From CAYVSF01 sp046482855 (lineage in GTDB: Bacteria > Bacteroidota > Bacteroidia > Bacteroidales > UBA12077): DNA of 49,016 nucleotides. A program made the translations under genes and the position numbers. Where the stretch lies: positions 1 through 49,016 of the forward strand of contig JAWOEH010000186.1 of NCBI GenBank assembly GCA_046482855.1. The letters run 5' to 3'. Of the stretch, positions 15,960 to 24,800 are shown one piece after another. How positions within the stretch are numbered: position 1 is the stretch's first letter; each line of letters begins with the position of its first letter. A model generated the notes under the pieces. The model made no database searches. It saw only the letters and a program-made list of their open reading frames with translations, and was not told where the DNA came from.

Positions 15960-16928
15960 TTAGGCAATTTGTTCTTTGATTTTTCTCCAACGATCGGCAG
16001 GTAATTTGGAGCCAATCACTTCAATTACCTGTCCGGCTAAAATGGTTCCGGTTAGTCCGGCACGCTCAAGCGACTTTCCTTGTAACCACTCAAATAAGAA
16101 ACCGGCAGCATAAAGGTCGCCAGCACCTGTTGTGTCAATAGCGTGAGCTTTATTCGCTTCCACATGCAGGACCTCTTCGCCACGCTTTATCCAGGAGCCT
16201 TCCTTCCCCACTTTCACCACAGCAATCTCGCACATCTCGGCAATGGTGTCCAACGCTTTTCGAGGTTCTTCCCCGGTAAAAGCTTTGGCTTCCTCTTCAT
16301 TGGCAAAGACAATATCGACATAGTTTTTCACATAATCTTTCAAAAATGCAAGATTGGCTTCCACCACATTAAAACTGGCCATATCCAAAGAGAGCTTTAA
16401 ACCCTTATTTTTAGCCAGTTTTGCTGCGTGCGTAAGCAATTCATTATTAAAGAGCAGATACCCTTCGATGTGAAGCACATCGTATCCGCTAAAATAGCTT
16501 TCTACTAAATCATCGGGAGTAAGCTCCACTGCAGCACCCAGATAGGTTCCGAAAGTTCGTTCTGAATCTTTGGATATAAGCGCCATGGCTCTTCCGGTTT
16601 CGGTATCGCTCACCAACATATGCGGGGTAATTGCATTCTCCTGCATATCACGACTAAAAAACTCGCCCAGCGCATCTTTTCCCACTTTTCCAATGTAACC
16701 ACAAGGCATGCCCAGCTGTGCAATTGCATGTATGGTATTTGCCGCGGAGCCTCCAGAAGATTGCGATTTTTCAAAATGTGCCGAGGCCACATCAATACGC
16801 TCAGATAAGTCGCGATCGACCAATTGCATGCTTCCTTTTTCCAATGAAAATTCGGATAAAAAGCTATCATCCGGTAGTTGAGTCATGATATCAACCAGGG
16901 CGTTCCCGATTCCAAGTATTTTTCCCAT
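15960..16928 (-). CDS. PfkB-family sugar kinase, adenosine-kinase-like
   Basis: This 322-residue ribokinase-fold enzyme starts MGKILGIGNALVDIM. It carries the substrate-side motif SSGGSAANTIHAIAQLG near residue 58 and the ATP/catalytic signature DTTGAGDLYAAGFL near 265, where the Asp of GAGD is the catalytic base. The GNALVD start and GGSAANT motif are typical of adenosine kinases, which phosphorylate adenosine to AMP with ATP, but related enzymes act on other nucleosides or sugars. The ATG at 16928 is preferred over the first frame start at 16955, because the family N-terminus begins there and the upstream residues are hydrophobic and atypical. It is a monocistronic gene with a clear terminator. 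Confidence 0.88.
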   Translation of the reverse strand: MGKILGIGNALVDIMTQLPDDSFLSEFSLEKGSMQLVDRDLSERIDVASAHFEKSQSSGGSAANTIHAIAQLGMPCGYIGKVGKDALGEFFSRDMQENAITPHMLVSDTETGRAMALISKDSERTFGTYLGAAVELTPDDLVESYFSGYDVLHIEGYLLFNNELLTHAAKLAKNKGLKLSLDMASFNVVEANLAFLKDYVKNYVDIVFANEEEAKAFTGEEPRKALDTIAEMCEIAVVKVGKEGSWIKRGEEVLHVEANKAHAIDTTGAGDLYAAGFLFEWLQGKSLERAGLTGTILAGQVIEVIGSKLPADRWRKIKEQIA

Positions 16929-16995
16929 AATATTTACGTATAAAAAGATTATCAAGTTTGAATAATTACAAAATAAAGAAAAATATGCGAAATCA

Positions 16996-17027
16996 TTTGG
17001 TTTATTTTATAAACTAATTTATATTTA
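16996..17027 (+). promoter_or_regulatory. promoter of the membrane protein/winged-helix pair
   Basis: TTTG (16996-16999) is followed after 20 bases by TATATTTA (17020-17027), which is one base off TAnnTTTG. The predicted start, about 22 bases before the ATG at 17056, fits a short Bacteroidota leader. Confidence 0.55.
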
Positions 17028-17055
17028 CAAATAGTTTAAAACAAACATTTCACAT

Positions 17056-17607
17056 ATGACACCTGAAAAAAGCTTACAGATTATCGCGGAAATGATTGCT
17101 GACACCCGCGAGAAGTACCACCATCACTCCTTCTTCTTCCTGCTTTGGGGGTGGATTGTTGCCCTTGGCGGATTACTACACTACGTACTGGAAGTACACA
17201 CAACATTTGCTCATCCCTACTATGCATGGGGCTTGGTGATTATCGGCATCATTGTGTCGGCGGTACAAGGCTTTCGGATGAGCAAGCGAAGTAAGTACAA
17301 GAGTCATTTGGAACGTGTTATAATGTTTATGTGGATAGGCTTTGGGGTAAGTTATTTTGTGCTCATTTTTCACATGCCCAAAATAAACTATCAAATTACG
17401 CCTGTTATATTTTTACTGGCAGCCATGGCAACCTTTACCTCCGGCATTGTGCTCAAATTCCGGCCCATGATCTACGGAGCGCTTTTTATGTGGGTAATGG
17501 CTTTTGTCCAATTTTATTTACCCTACCAACATCAACTGCTAAGCATTGCGATTACCATTGCAGTTGGCTACTTGATTCCGGGATATCTGTTGCGGGCAAA
17601 AAAATAA
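17056..17607 (+). CDS. six-helix membrane protein of unknown function, partner of a winged-helix regulator
   Basis: This 183-residue protein has about six hydrophobic segments (roughly residues 26-45, 55-74, 88-105, 113-132, 138-155 and 161-179) and no signal peptide or catalytic motif. It is paired with a small winged-helix DNA-binding protein that begins four bases after its stop, an arrangement recurrent in Bacteroidota in which the membrane protein and regulator are co-transcribed. The membrane protein may be the target of that regulator or an accessory sensor, but this is inference. The cytoplasmic N-terminus (about 25 residues) has several His and charged residues (REKYHHHS). I do not recognise the family by name. 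Confidence 0.8.
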   Translation: MTPEKSLQIIAEMIADTREKYHHHSFFFLLWGWIVALGGLLHYVLEVHTTFAHPYYAWGLVIIGIIVSAVQGFRMSKRSKYKSHLERVIMFMWIGFGVSYFVLIFHMPKINYQITPVIFLLAAMATFTSGIVLKFRPMIYGALFMWVMAFVQFYLPYQHQLLSIAITIAVGYLIPGYLLRAKK

Positions 17608-17611
17608 CGCT

Positions 17612-17896
17612 ATGTTAGAAAAACTCGATCCCCTATTGCATTCAGAACTTAGGCTCGGTGTTATGTCGTTGCTGATGAAGTATGAAGAGGCTGAATTTGT
17701 GTACCTGAAAGAGCAAACAAAGGCTACTGCCGGAAACCTGAGCGTACAGCTAGAAAAACTGGAGAAAGCTGATTACCTGATCATTGAAAAAGGCTACAAA
17801 GGCAAACGCCCCGTTACCCGGTGCCGAATAACAAAGACTGGACAAAAAGCCTTTGAGCACTACGTTAGTGCCTTGCAAAGTTATTTAAAACCATAA
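17612..17896 (+). CDS. winged-helix transcriptional regulator (MarR/ArsR-like, HTH_27 type)
   Basis: This 94-residue protein is a single winged-helix domain. It has a first helix LHSELRLGVMSLLM, a helix-turn-helix segment around KEQTKATAGNLSVQLEKLEKADYL, a wing IIEKGYKGKRPVTRCRITKTGQKAF, and a final dimerisation helix. This length and layout match the compact MarR/PadR-like regulators that Bacteroidota pair with membrane proteins. It is translated four bases after the six-helix membrane gene and is probably autoregulatory. No ligand-binding domain is present. Confidence 0.88.
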   Translation: MLEKLDPLLHSELRLGVMSLLMKYEEAEFVYLKEQTKATAGNLSVQLEKLEKADYLIIEKGYKGKRPVTRCRITKTGQKAFEHYVSALQSYLKP

Positions 17897-17919
17897 ACAG
17901 ACCGGTATCCAGACAATAG

Positions 17920-17947
17920 AAAAGGGACTGAAAAATCAGCCCCTTTT
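17920..17947. terminator. shared intrinsic terminator
   Basis: Arms AAAAGGGACTGA (17920-17931) and TCAGCCCCTTTT (17936-17947) surround an AAAA loop. In the minus-strand RNA the one non-canonical pair is a G-U wobble; in the plus-strand RNA it is an A-C mismatch. The hairpin therefore works best for purC on the minus strand but probably also ends the winged-helix transcript. Confidence 0.75.
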
Positions 17948-17969
17948 CTATTTAATACTATCCTGTACA

Positions 17970-18917
17970 CTACATAGTATTTAAAGCCTCCAGCACATTC
18001 TCTTCAATGCGTTTTTCCAGTTCATTCACGGGTGCTTTTTCAAAGGATTCGCCGGTAATTTTCTCGAACAACTCAATGTAACGGTCAGTCACCTGATTTA
18101 CAAAAGCATCGGGCATATTCGGTACCGATTGTCCTTCCTTCCCCTGAAACCCTTGCTCCATTAACCACTCTCGCACAAACTCTTTCGAAAGCTGCTTTTG
18201 ATTTTCACCTGCAGCCAAGCGCTCCTCATACCCGTCAGCAATAAAATAGCGTGAGGAATCGGGGGTATGAATTTCATCAATCAGAAAGATCTTTCCTTGC
18301 TTGTGTCCAAATTCGTACTTTGTATCTACCAATATGAGGCCTTTATCTTTAGCCATTTCAGTTCCCCGGTCAAACAAAGCAAGTGTATACTCTTCCAATT
18401 GTTTATACTCTTCCTCAGATACCAGTCCCTGATCTATAATTTCGTCACGCGATATATCCTCATCATGCCCCACCAAAGCCTTGGTAGTTGGGGTAATAAT
18501 AGGTTTATCGAAGCGTTGGTGTTCTTTCATCCCTTCAGGTAAAGACACGCCACACAAAGTACGTTTACCAGCCTTGTATTCTCGCCATGCGTGGCCGGTT
18601 AAATAGCCTCGCACCACCATTTCTACCGGATAGGTTTCCACCTTATGGCCAATGGTAACCATCGGATCGGGTGTTGAAATTTTCCAGTTGGGGACAATGT
18701 CAGCAGTTGCATCAAGAAATTTTGCTGCAATTTGGTTTAATACCTGCCCTTTGTAAGGGATTCCCTCAGGCAACACCTGATCGAATGCGGAAATTCGGTC
18801 CGAAACCACCATTACCAGATACTCATCGTTAATGTTGTACACATCCCGGACTTTCCCTTTGTAAACACTTTTCTGTCCGGGAAAAGAAAAATCAGTACGG
18901 ATTAATGCTTGCGCCAT
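17970..18917 (-). CDS. purC: phosphoribosylaminoimidazole-succinocarboxamide synthase (SAICAR synthetase)
   Basis: This 315-residue enzyme joins aspartate to CAIR in purine biosynthesis, using ATP. The N-terminal KGKVRDVYNINDEYLVMVVSD motif, the loop SDRISAFDQVLPEGIPYKGQVLNQ, VVRGYLTGHAWREY and the LVDTKYEFG / DEIHTPDSSRY motifs are all present, so it looks intact. It is longer than the 235-residue enterobacterial enzyme and matches the longer yeast-like form common in Bacteroidota. It lies 25 bases after phoH, so the two are probably co-transcribed and end at the terminator at 17920-17947. Confidence 0.97.
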   Translation of the reverse strand: MAQALIRTDFSFPGQKSVYKGKVRDVYNINDEYLVMVVSDRISAFDQVLPEGIPYKGQVLNQIAAKFLDATADIVPNWKISTPDPMVTIGHKVETYPVEMVVRGYLTGHAWREYKAGKRTLCGVSLPEGMKEHQRFDKPIITPTTKALVGHDEDISRDEIIDQGLVSEEEYKQLEEYTLALFDRGTEMAKDKGLILVDTKYEFGHKQGKIFLIDEIHTPDSSRYFIADGYEERLAAGENQKQLSKEFVREWLMEQGFQGKEGQSVPNMPDAFVNQVTDRYIELFEKITGESFEKAPVNELEKRIEENVLEALNTM

Positions 18918-18942
18918 AAGATTTTAGATTTATAGTGTGTTA

Positions 18943-19908
18943 TTAAGATTCATTTTCCTGGGCTCTCTGCTCCTTATCATAAGCAGCCACAATTTTCTTC
19001 ACCAATTTATGCCTGACAATATCTGTTTCATCGAAGGTAATAAAGCGAATTCCCTTAATATTTTGCAAAATTTTCAGTACCTGAAGCAGACCTGAATGCC
19101 TCCGTCGGGGTAAATCGATTTGAGAGGTATCGCCGGTGACAATAAATTTGGCATTTTGGCCCATCCGTGTAAGGAACATCTTCAACTGGTTTACGGTTGT
19201 ATTCTGAGCCTCATCGAGGATGACACATGCATTATCAAGGGTTCGACCACGCATGTAGGCCAGCGGAGCAATCTCGATAATCCCGTCTTCGATCAACTCA
19301 GCCAATTTGCGCGGATGAATCATATCCATCAGAGCATCGTATAATGGGCGTAAGTAGGGGTCGAGTTTTTCTTTCAGGTCACCGGGAAGAAACCCCAGGT
19401 TCTCGCCAGCTTCCACTGCCGGGCGTGTAAGAATAATACGTTTTACCTCGCGATTTTTAAAGGCACGAACGGCCAATGCAATGGCCGTATAGGTTTTACC
19501 TGTACCTGCAGGCCCCAGGGCAAACAGCAAGTCATTATCGTCATAAGCCTCCACCAATTGGTGCTGATTGGGTGTTTTCGCGCGTATGGGTTTGGCGGTA
19601 TTGCTGTAGATAATAGCGTCATCCTCTTGCGCGCGCGATTTTAACAAGGCCTCCCCCCCACCGGAAATTAGGCTGCTAAACTCCTGCTCGGTAAGTTTTT
19701 TAAATTTCAGGATGTACTCAATGAGTTGCTGGATTTTTGCCTCAAAAGCATAAATCTCCTGCTCCTCTCCCTTCACCTTCAGCTCGTCGCCACGGGCTAT
19801 GATGTGCAGCTTTGGATACTGGCGTTTTAATCGCTCCAAACGTGCATTTTGGGGCCCATATAGCTCCAGGGGATTAATACCTTCCAGCAAAATACTCTTT
19901 TCTATCAT
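18943..19908 (-). CDS. PhoH-family P-loop ATPase/nucleotide-binding protein
   Basis: This 321-residue cytoplasmic ATPase has an N-terminal KH-like stretch (residues 1-75), Walker A GPAGTGKTYTAIALA near residue 131, the family block RPAVEAGENLGFLPGDLKEKLDPY near 165, Walker B VILDEAQNTT near 229, and the sensor segment FIVTGDTSQIDLPRR near 255. PhoH-like proteins (PhoL/YbeZ type) partner with the endonuclease YbeY in ribosome quality control and RNA metabolism. It is the first gene of the phoH-purC pair. Confidence 0.93.
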   Translation of the reverse strand: MIEKSILLEGINPLELYGPQNARLERLKRQYPKLHIIARGDELKVKGEEQEIYAFEAKIQQLIEYILKFKKLTEQEFSSLISGGGEALLKSRAQEDDAIIYSNTAKPIRAKTPNQHQLVEAYDDNDLLFALGPAGTGKTYTAIALAVRAFKNREVKRIILTRPAVEAGENLGFLPGDLKEKLDPYLRPLYDALMDMIHPRKLAELIEDGIIEIAPLAYMRGRTLDNACVILDEAQNTTVNQLKMFLTRMGQNAKFIVTGDTSQIDLPRRRHSGLLQVLKILQNIKGIRFITFDETDIVRHKLVKKIVAAYDKEQRAQENES

Positions 19909-19981
19909 ATAAACCTCTTACATTCCTCGAATCATACAGGCTAAGAACAGCCTGTGTATAACTTTTGTTTGCAAACTTTCA

Positions 19982-19989
19982 CAAAGGTA
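19982..19989 (-). promoter_or_regulatory. likely -7 element for phoH
   Basis: On the minus strand this reads TACCTTTG, an exact TAnnTTTG match, about 75 bases before the phoH start codon. No convincing TTG element is present at the proper distance upstream. A plus-strand TATTTTTG at 20001-20008 and a TACCTTTA at 20081-20088 are possible -7 elements for the divergent gene. Confidence 0.35.
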
Positions 19990-20109
19990 ATACGAACCAT
20001 TATTTTTGCTACAGAAAAAGAGATATTTCTGCGTTGTGTGAAATTTTCATTACCTTCAAGCGGGAAGATCAGAATAGCAATACCTTTAAATTAGCAGACT
20101 AGCAGTAGG

Positions 20110-20883
20110 ATGAGACCCATTATAACCCTTACTACCGACTGGCGTAAAGCCGATTTTTATGTAGGTACCATAAAAGGGGCCTTACTGTCGAAGTGCGCCA
20201 CAGCTGAAATAATTGATATCTCACATCAAATATCGCCCTTCAGCGTTTACGAAGCGGGGTTCATCCTTCGCAATGCGTACCACTATTTTCCCGAAGGCAC
20301 TATCCACATTGTAGGCGTAAATGCTGAGATTAAAAATGCCCGCTACATAGCGGCAAAATACCAAGGGCACTACTTTATATCGGCCGACAATGGTATATTC
20401 AGCTTACTAGGCGAAGAAAATCACCTGGAAGCTGTGCAAATAGATAAGTGGCAGCGCAAAAGTTCGTTTCCCGAGTTAGACATATTCACACATGTTGCCG
20501 CCTTTTTAGCTGAAGGGCACGCCTTGCAAGAACTGGGACCAACAACGGAATCGTTTGGCCAGGTATCGGCACTGCGCCCGATTTTTGACGAATTTAGCAT
20601 TACCGGTCAGGTAATTTATGTCGATAGTTTTAAAAACGCTATTACCAACATAACCAAGTCACTCTTCCATAAGCTTGTAAAACAACAAAAATTTGAAATC
20701 CGAATTCAACGAAATATATTCGACATAAACCAAATACGCTCATCCTATGCCGATGTACCTCCCGGCGAGGTAGCTGCCTTATTCAACTCCTTAAATTTGT
20801 TAGAGATAGCTATAAATGGAGGAAATGCGGAACAACTTTTAGGATTAGAAAAAAATGCTACTGTACGAGTAAAGTTTGGTTAG
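20110..20883 (+). CDS. SAM hydrolase / SAM-dependent adenosyltransferase-like protein (DUF62 family)
   Basis: This 257-residue protein belongs to the DUF62 (SAM hydroxide adenosyltransferase) family, which is related to the fluorinase and cleaves S-adenosyl-methionine to adenosine and methionine using water. Motifs include ITLTTDW near the N-terminus, YVGTIKGALL, IIDISHQISPFSVYEAGFILRNAYHYFP, IHIVGV, YFISADNGIFS and the C-terminal domain beginning FDEFSITGQVIYVDSFKNAITNI. These residues shape the SAM site in family members. It is followed about 95 bases later by mazG. The assignment to the family is secure; the reaction here is inferred. Confidence 0.88.
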   Translation: MRPIITLTTDWRKADFYVGTIKGALLSKCATAEIIDISHQISPFSVYEAGFILRNAYHYFPEGTIHIVGVNAEIKNARYIAAKYQGHYFISADNGIFSLLGEENHLEAVQIDKWQRKSSFPELDIFTHVAAFLAEGHALQELGPTTESFGQVSALRPIFDEFSITGQVIYVDSFKNAITNITKSLFHKLVKQQKFEIRIQRNIFDINQIRSSYADVPPGEVAALFNSLNLLEIAINGGNAEQLLGLEKNATVRVKFG

Positions 20884-20978
20884 CCGAGAAAAACAGACCT
20901 TAAAATAACGATCAACACCCGAAAATATAAAAATTATACCTCCAACTAGCAATAGTGGGGTAAAAACGAAGAGCACTC

Positions 20979-21755
20979 ATGAAAGAAACACTAGAGTCGT
21001 TTGGCAAGTTGCTGAAAATAATGGATGAATTACGTGAAAAATGCCCCTGGGATCGTAAGCAAACCTATGAAACTCTCCGCACACTGACTATTGAGGAGAC
21101 TTACGAGTTGGCCGATGCCATTATAAACAGCGACGAAAAAGAGATGAGTAAAGAGTTGGGAGATATTTTACTTCATCTGGTTTTCTATGCCAAAATTGGA
21201 AGTGAACGTGGCTCATTTGATATGAAAGAGGTAATTGACGGCATTTGCCAAAAACTCATCTACCGGCACCCTCACGTATTTGGCCAAGGCGAGGCACAAA
21301 CAGCCAGGCAAGTAGAAGAGAACTGGGAAAGCCTGAAACTAAAAGAGGGAAAGAAATCAGTTCTATCAGGTGTTCCAAAATCCTTACCGGCGATGGTAAA
21401 GGCCAATCGCATTCAGCAAAAAGTCCGCGGCGTAGGCTTCGACTGGGAAAAAAAGGAACAAATATGGGATAAGGTGGCTGAAGAACTTGATGAAGTAAAA
21501 GAAGAAGTAGCCACAGGCAATGCCAACGCACTGGAACAGGAATTTGGCGATCTTCTCTTTAGTATCATAAACGCCGCACGACTTTATGGGGTTGATCCTG
21601 AAACAGCTCTGGAGCGTACGAACAAAAAGTTCATTCGCCGATTTTCCTATCTGGAAAATGAAACCCTCGGAAAAGGACGCTCACTGCACGATATGTCGCT
21701 TGACGAGATGAACTCTTTTTGGGAACAAGCAAAAAGCTTTGACAAAAACGAATGA
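20979..21755 (+). CDS. mazG: nucleoside triphosphate pyrophosphohydrolase
   Basis: This 258-residue all-helical enzyme hydrolyses nucleoside triphosphates to monophosphates plus pyrophosphate and guards against non-canonical or excess nucleotides. The N-terminal block LREKCPWDRKQTYETLRTLTIEETYELADAI is the MazG hallmark, with metal-binding acids EETYE followed by KELGDILLHLVFYA. The second, degenerate repeat is near the C-terminal half (WDKVAEELDEVKEEV, then EQEFGDLLFSIINAARLYGVDPETAL). Length is normal for the two-domain type. It lies downstream of the DUF62 gene on the same strand and may share a transcript with it. Confidence 0.95.
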   Translation: MKETLESFGKLLKIMDELREKCPWDRKQTYETLRTLTIEETYELADAIINSDEKEMSKELGDILLHLVFYAKIGSERGSFDMKEVIDGICQKLIYRHPHVFGQGEAQTARQVEENWESLKLKEGKKSVLSGVPKSLPAMVKANRIQQKVRGVGFDWEKKEQIWDKVAEELDEVKEEVATGNANALEQEFGDLLFSIINAARLYGVDPETALERTNKKFIRRFSYLENETLGKGRSLHDMSLDEMNSFWEQAKSFDKNE

Positions 21756-21805
21756 AACCTGTATATTCATGTTCCGTAAGAAATTTTGATTAAGGAAATA
21801 AGATC

Positions 21806-24800
21806 TTGAGAAGATTATTTAAACACCCAAACAAGCAGCCTTCGCCAGAAGCAGAGCATCGGGAAGATAACATACTTCGGCAGCTATTGCCCCAAATCAA
21901 AGCCATGCTAAGCAGTTTGGCCGAAGTTTCGGGACTACCCGTGATATTAACCGATGTAAATGACGATATCCTTTTTCGAGCTAATAACCGAACTCCCTGT
22001 CCTAACAATCCAAACTTGTCTAACAATGGCTATGGGCACTGCCTATACAGAGGAAAGAAAAAAAAGAGGGACTCCCTTTCGGCTGAAGGTAGCCCTTTCT
22101 CTTATTATGAGTATTCCTGCAAGCCGGGTTTTTCCGAAATGATGCTTCCCATATGGCTGTATGACAAACATATATTCTCCTTATACACAGGGCATTTCTA
22201 TTTATCAAACAAAGAGAACCCAAAGATAATCCCCAAAGAGGAAAAAGTCCCGCACTATACAAAAAAACAGATCACACGTTTTCTGGGCCTTTTTTATCAG
22301 CTGGCCAACACCATTACCCACTTAATGGAAACCAATATCCAGCTAACTGAGGAAATCGAAAAAAAACAAAAGATTGAAGAAGAAAACAGCCACAACCAGG
22401 CTTTTCTTAAAAGTCTGATCAATAACTCTTATGATGCCATCGTATTGCTTAATGAGGGGGGACATATTCGGTTATTTAACCCCCGAACATTGGAAATACT
22501 CGGGTTAAAACCAAGCAAAAACATACAGGGTACGCACTATCGCGAGTGGCTGTCAGCACACGAATATGAACAGGTTCACGAACATATTCAATCAACCTTA
22601 AAAGAAGACAACAAAAAATATTACTTTGAAGTACCCATCCAGGTAAAGGGAAAAGCAGTACATATTGGTGCATATGTAACACGTCTACCGGCAACGGCTT
22701 CCGAACCCAAGTATTATTTAGTGAATGCTCGTGACATTACGCATCATCAACAAGAAAAGCAGTTTCGGGAAGATACCCGGCTCTATTTAGAGCGTTTAAT
22801 CAACTCCCTTCCGGCGCCCATATTCCACCGGGATGCAGGAGGACGATTTTTAAATTGCAACGATGCCTATGCCGAATTTGAAGGACTGAAACGCCAGGAG
22901 ATCATTGGTAAAACCTTGTTTGATATCTTCCCAAAAAACAATGCTGACTTTTATCACAAAGCAGATCAAACTATACTTGCCGAGCAAAAAGCTGTTTCTT
23001 ACGAGCGGAGTTTCACCCTGCCAAAAAACCACAGGCCCACGCACATCGAAGTATACAAAACACTTTTTCACAATCCCCTCACCCATAAAGACGAAATCCT
23101 GGGAGTTGTTTTTGATACAACCCGCATGTATGAGTATGCGGAGGCTCTGGAGAATAGTGAGCAGCAATTAAAACTCATGCTCGAAAGCATCCCCAGTCCG
23201 ATTTTCAGGAAAGATGAACAGGGAATCTTTACAGATTGTAATGAGGCCTTCTGTCGATATATAGGAAGGCAGCGTAATGAAATACTGGGTAACCGACTGG
23301 AGTTAATGCGCCACCCTCTGCATATTGTACATCGGATGCTAAAAGATGATGAGCAAATTCTTTCGGGGCAGAAGAGAAGCTGTGTTACCGAAACCGAAAT
23401 TCTCCACGCCGATGGAACGCTGCATCCTGCAGTTGTCCACAAAGCCTATTTCCCCGCTACATCTGGAGGTTCGGCTGGCCTGGTGGGCATTATCATGGAT
23501 CTCTCAGCACAAAAAGAGGCCGAAAAAGCAATGCTTGAAAGCCAGCAGAAATATCAGCACTTCTTTCAACAATCGAACGATGGCATTTGCCTGATGAACA
23601 AAGAGGGAGTCGTCCTGGAGTGGAATAAAGCCTTCGAACACCTTTCAGGCTTCGCCCGCGACAAGGTACTTGGAGAAAATGGCTACCTGCTACTAAAACA
23701 GCTGCTAAACGCTGATTCCTTACCCGATATCAATGCCGTTTTCGAAGAATTCATGAACGCCCCATGCAGTAAGCTCACAGAAAAAAAACTGGAAGTACAT
23801 CTGCGGCCTGCTCAGGGAGGTTCGGTACATGGTCAGTTGATCCTGATGCCTATACGTTTCAACGGCCAATGCATGAAAGGGATGGCCTTACATGACATCT
23901 CGGAACGAAAACGTATGGAGATACGCCTCCAGCGAAGCGAAGCTTTCTTCCGCGACATCATCGAAAATACGCAGGATATGATTAGCCTTACCGATCTGAA
24001 AGGCCAATTCATTTATCTGAGTCCCTCTCACGAGCGCATCTTAGGTTATCCCATGCAAACATTAATAGAAAAAAATGTACTGGAGCTCTTACATCCTGAT
24101 GATCGACAAAAATATCAGCAACATTTTCTCACTCATACCGGATTTACACAAGACACTTTTCAGGAAGTCTATCGCTGTCGGAAAGAAGATGACACCTACA
24201 TTTGGGTTGAGAGCAAAGCGAAGGTGCTATACGATGCCCAAAAAAATCCGGAACGCATCATTTTTAGCCGCAGAGATATTACCGAAAGTGTAAAATCGCG
24301 CAACAACCTTCGGTTCCTGTTTCGGGGGGCATTGAATTTGCTTCAGGCGGAAACCCCCGATGAAATTTTCAACTTTATTGGCCAGCAAGTATTACAGCAA
24401 TATCCCGATAATTATGTCATGCTTACGCAGTACGACAAGCAAAACAAGTGCCTTAAAACGAAATACCTGTTTGGCTTTTCAGGGTTTATGGAATCACTCA
24501 TGAAAATCCTGGGATTTTCACCTGAGCACTTCAAGATTGACAGCAACGATATAGAACGCCTGCAACTGTTCAACCCCAAATTCTATACCCTTCGTGTAGA
24601 AGAGATCATAGACAAATATAGCTCGATTGCTCCCGATACCATGAAAAAAATTATCCGGGCATTACGTTTCCGGAAAGTACATTATATCGGACTTACATTT
24701 AAGAATCAGCTTTTTGGAAGCTTAACCCTCATCCCTAAGAACGGACAATCACTGGTTCAGCAAAAACCGCTCGAAACCTTTATCTACAATTCCTCCCTGG

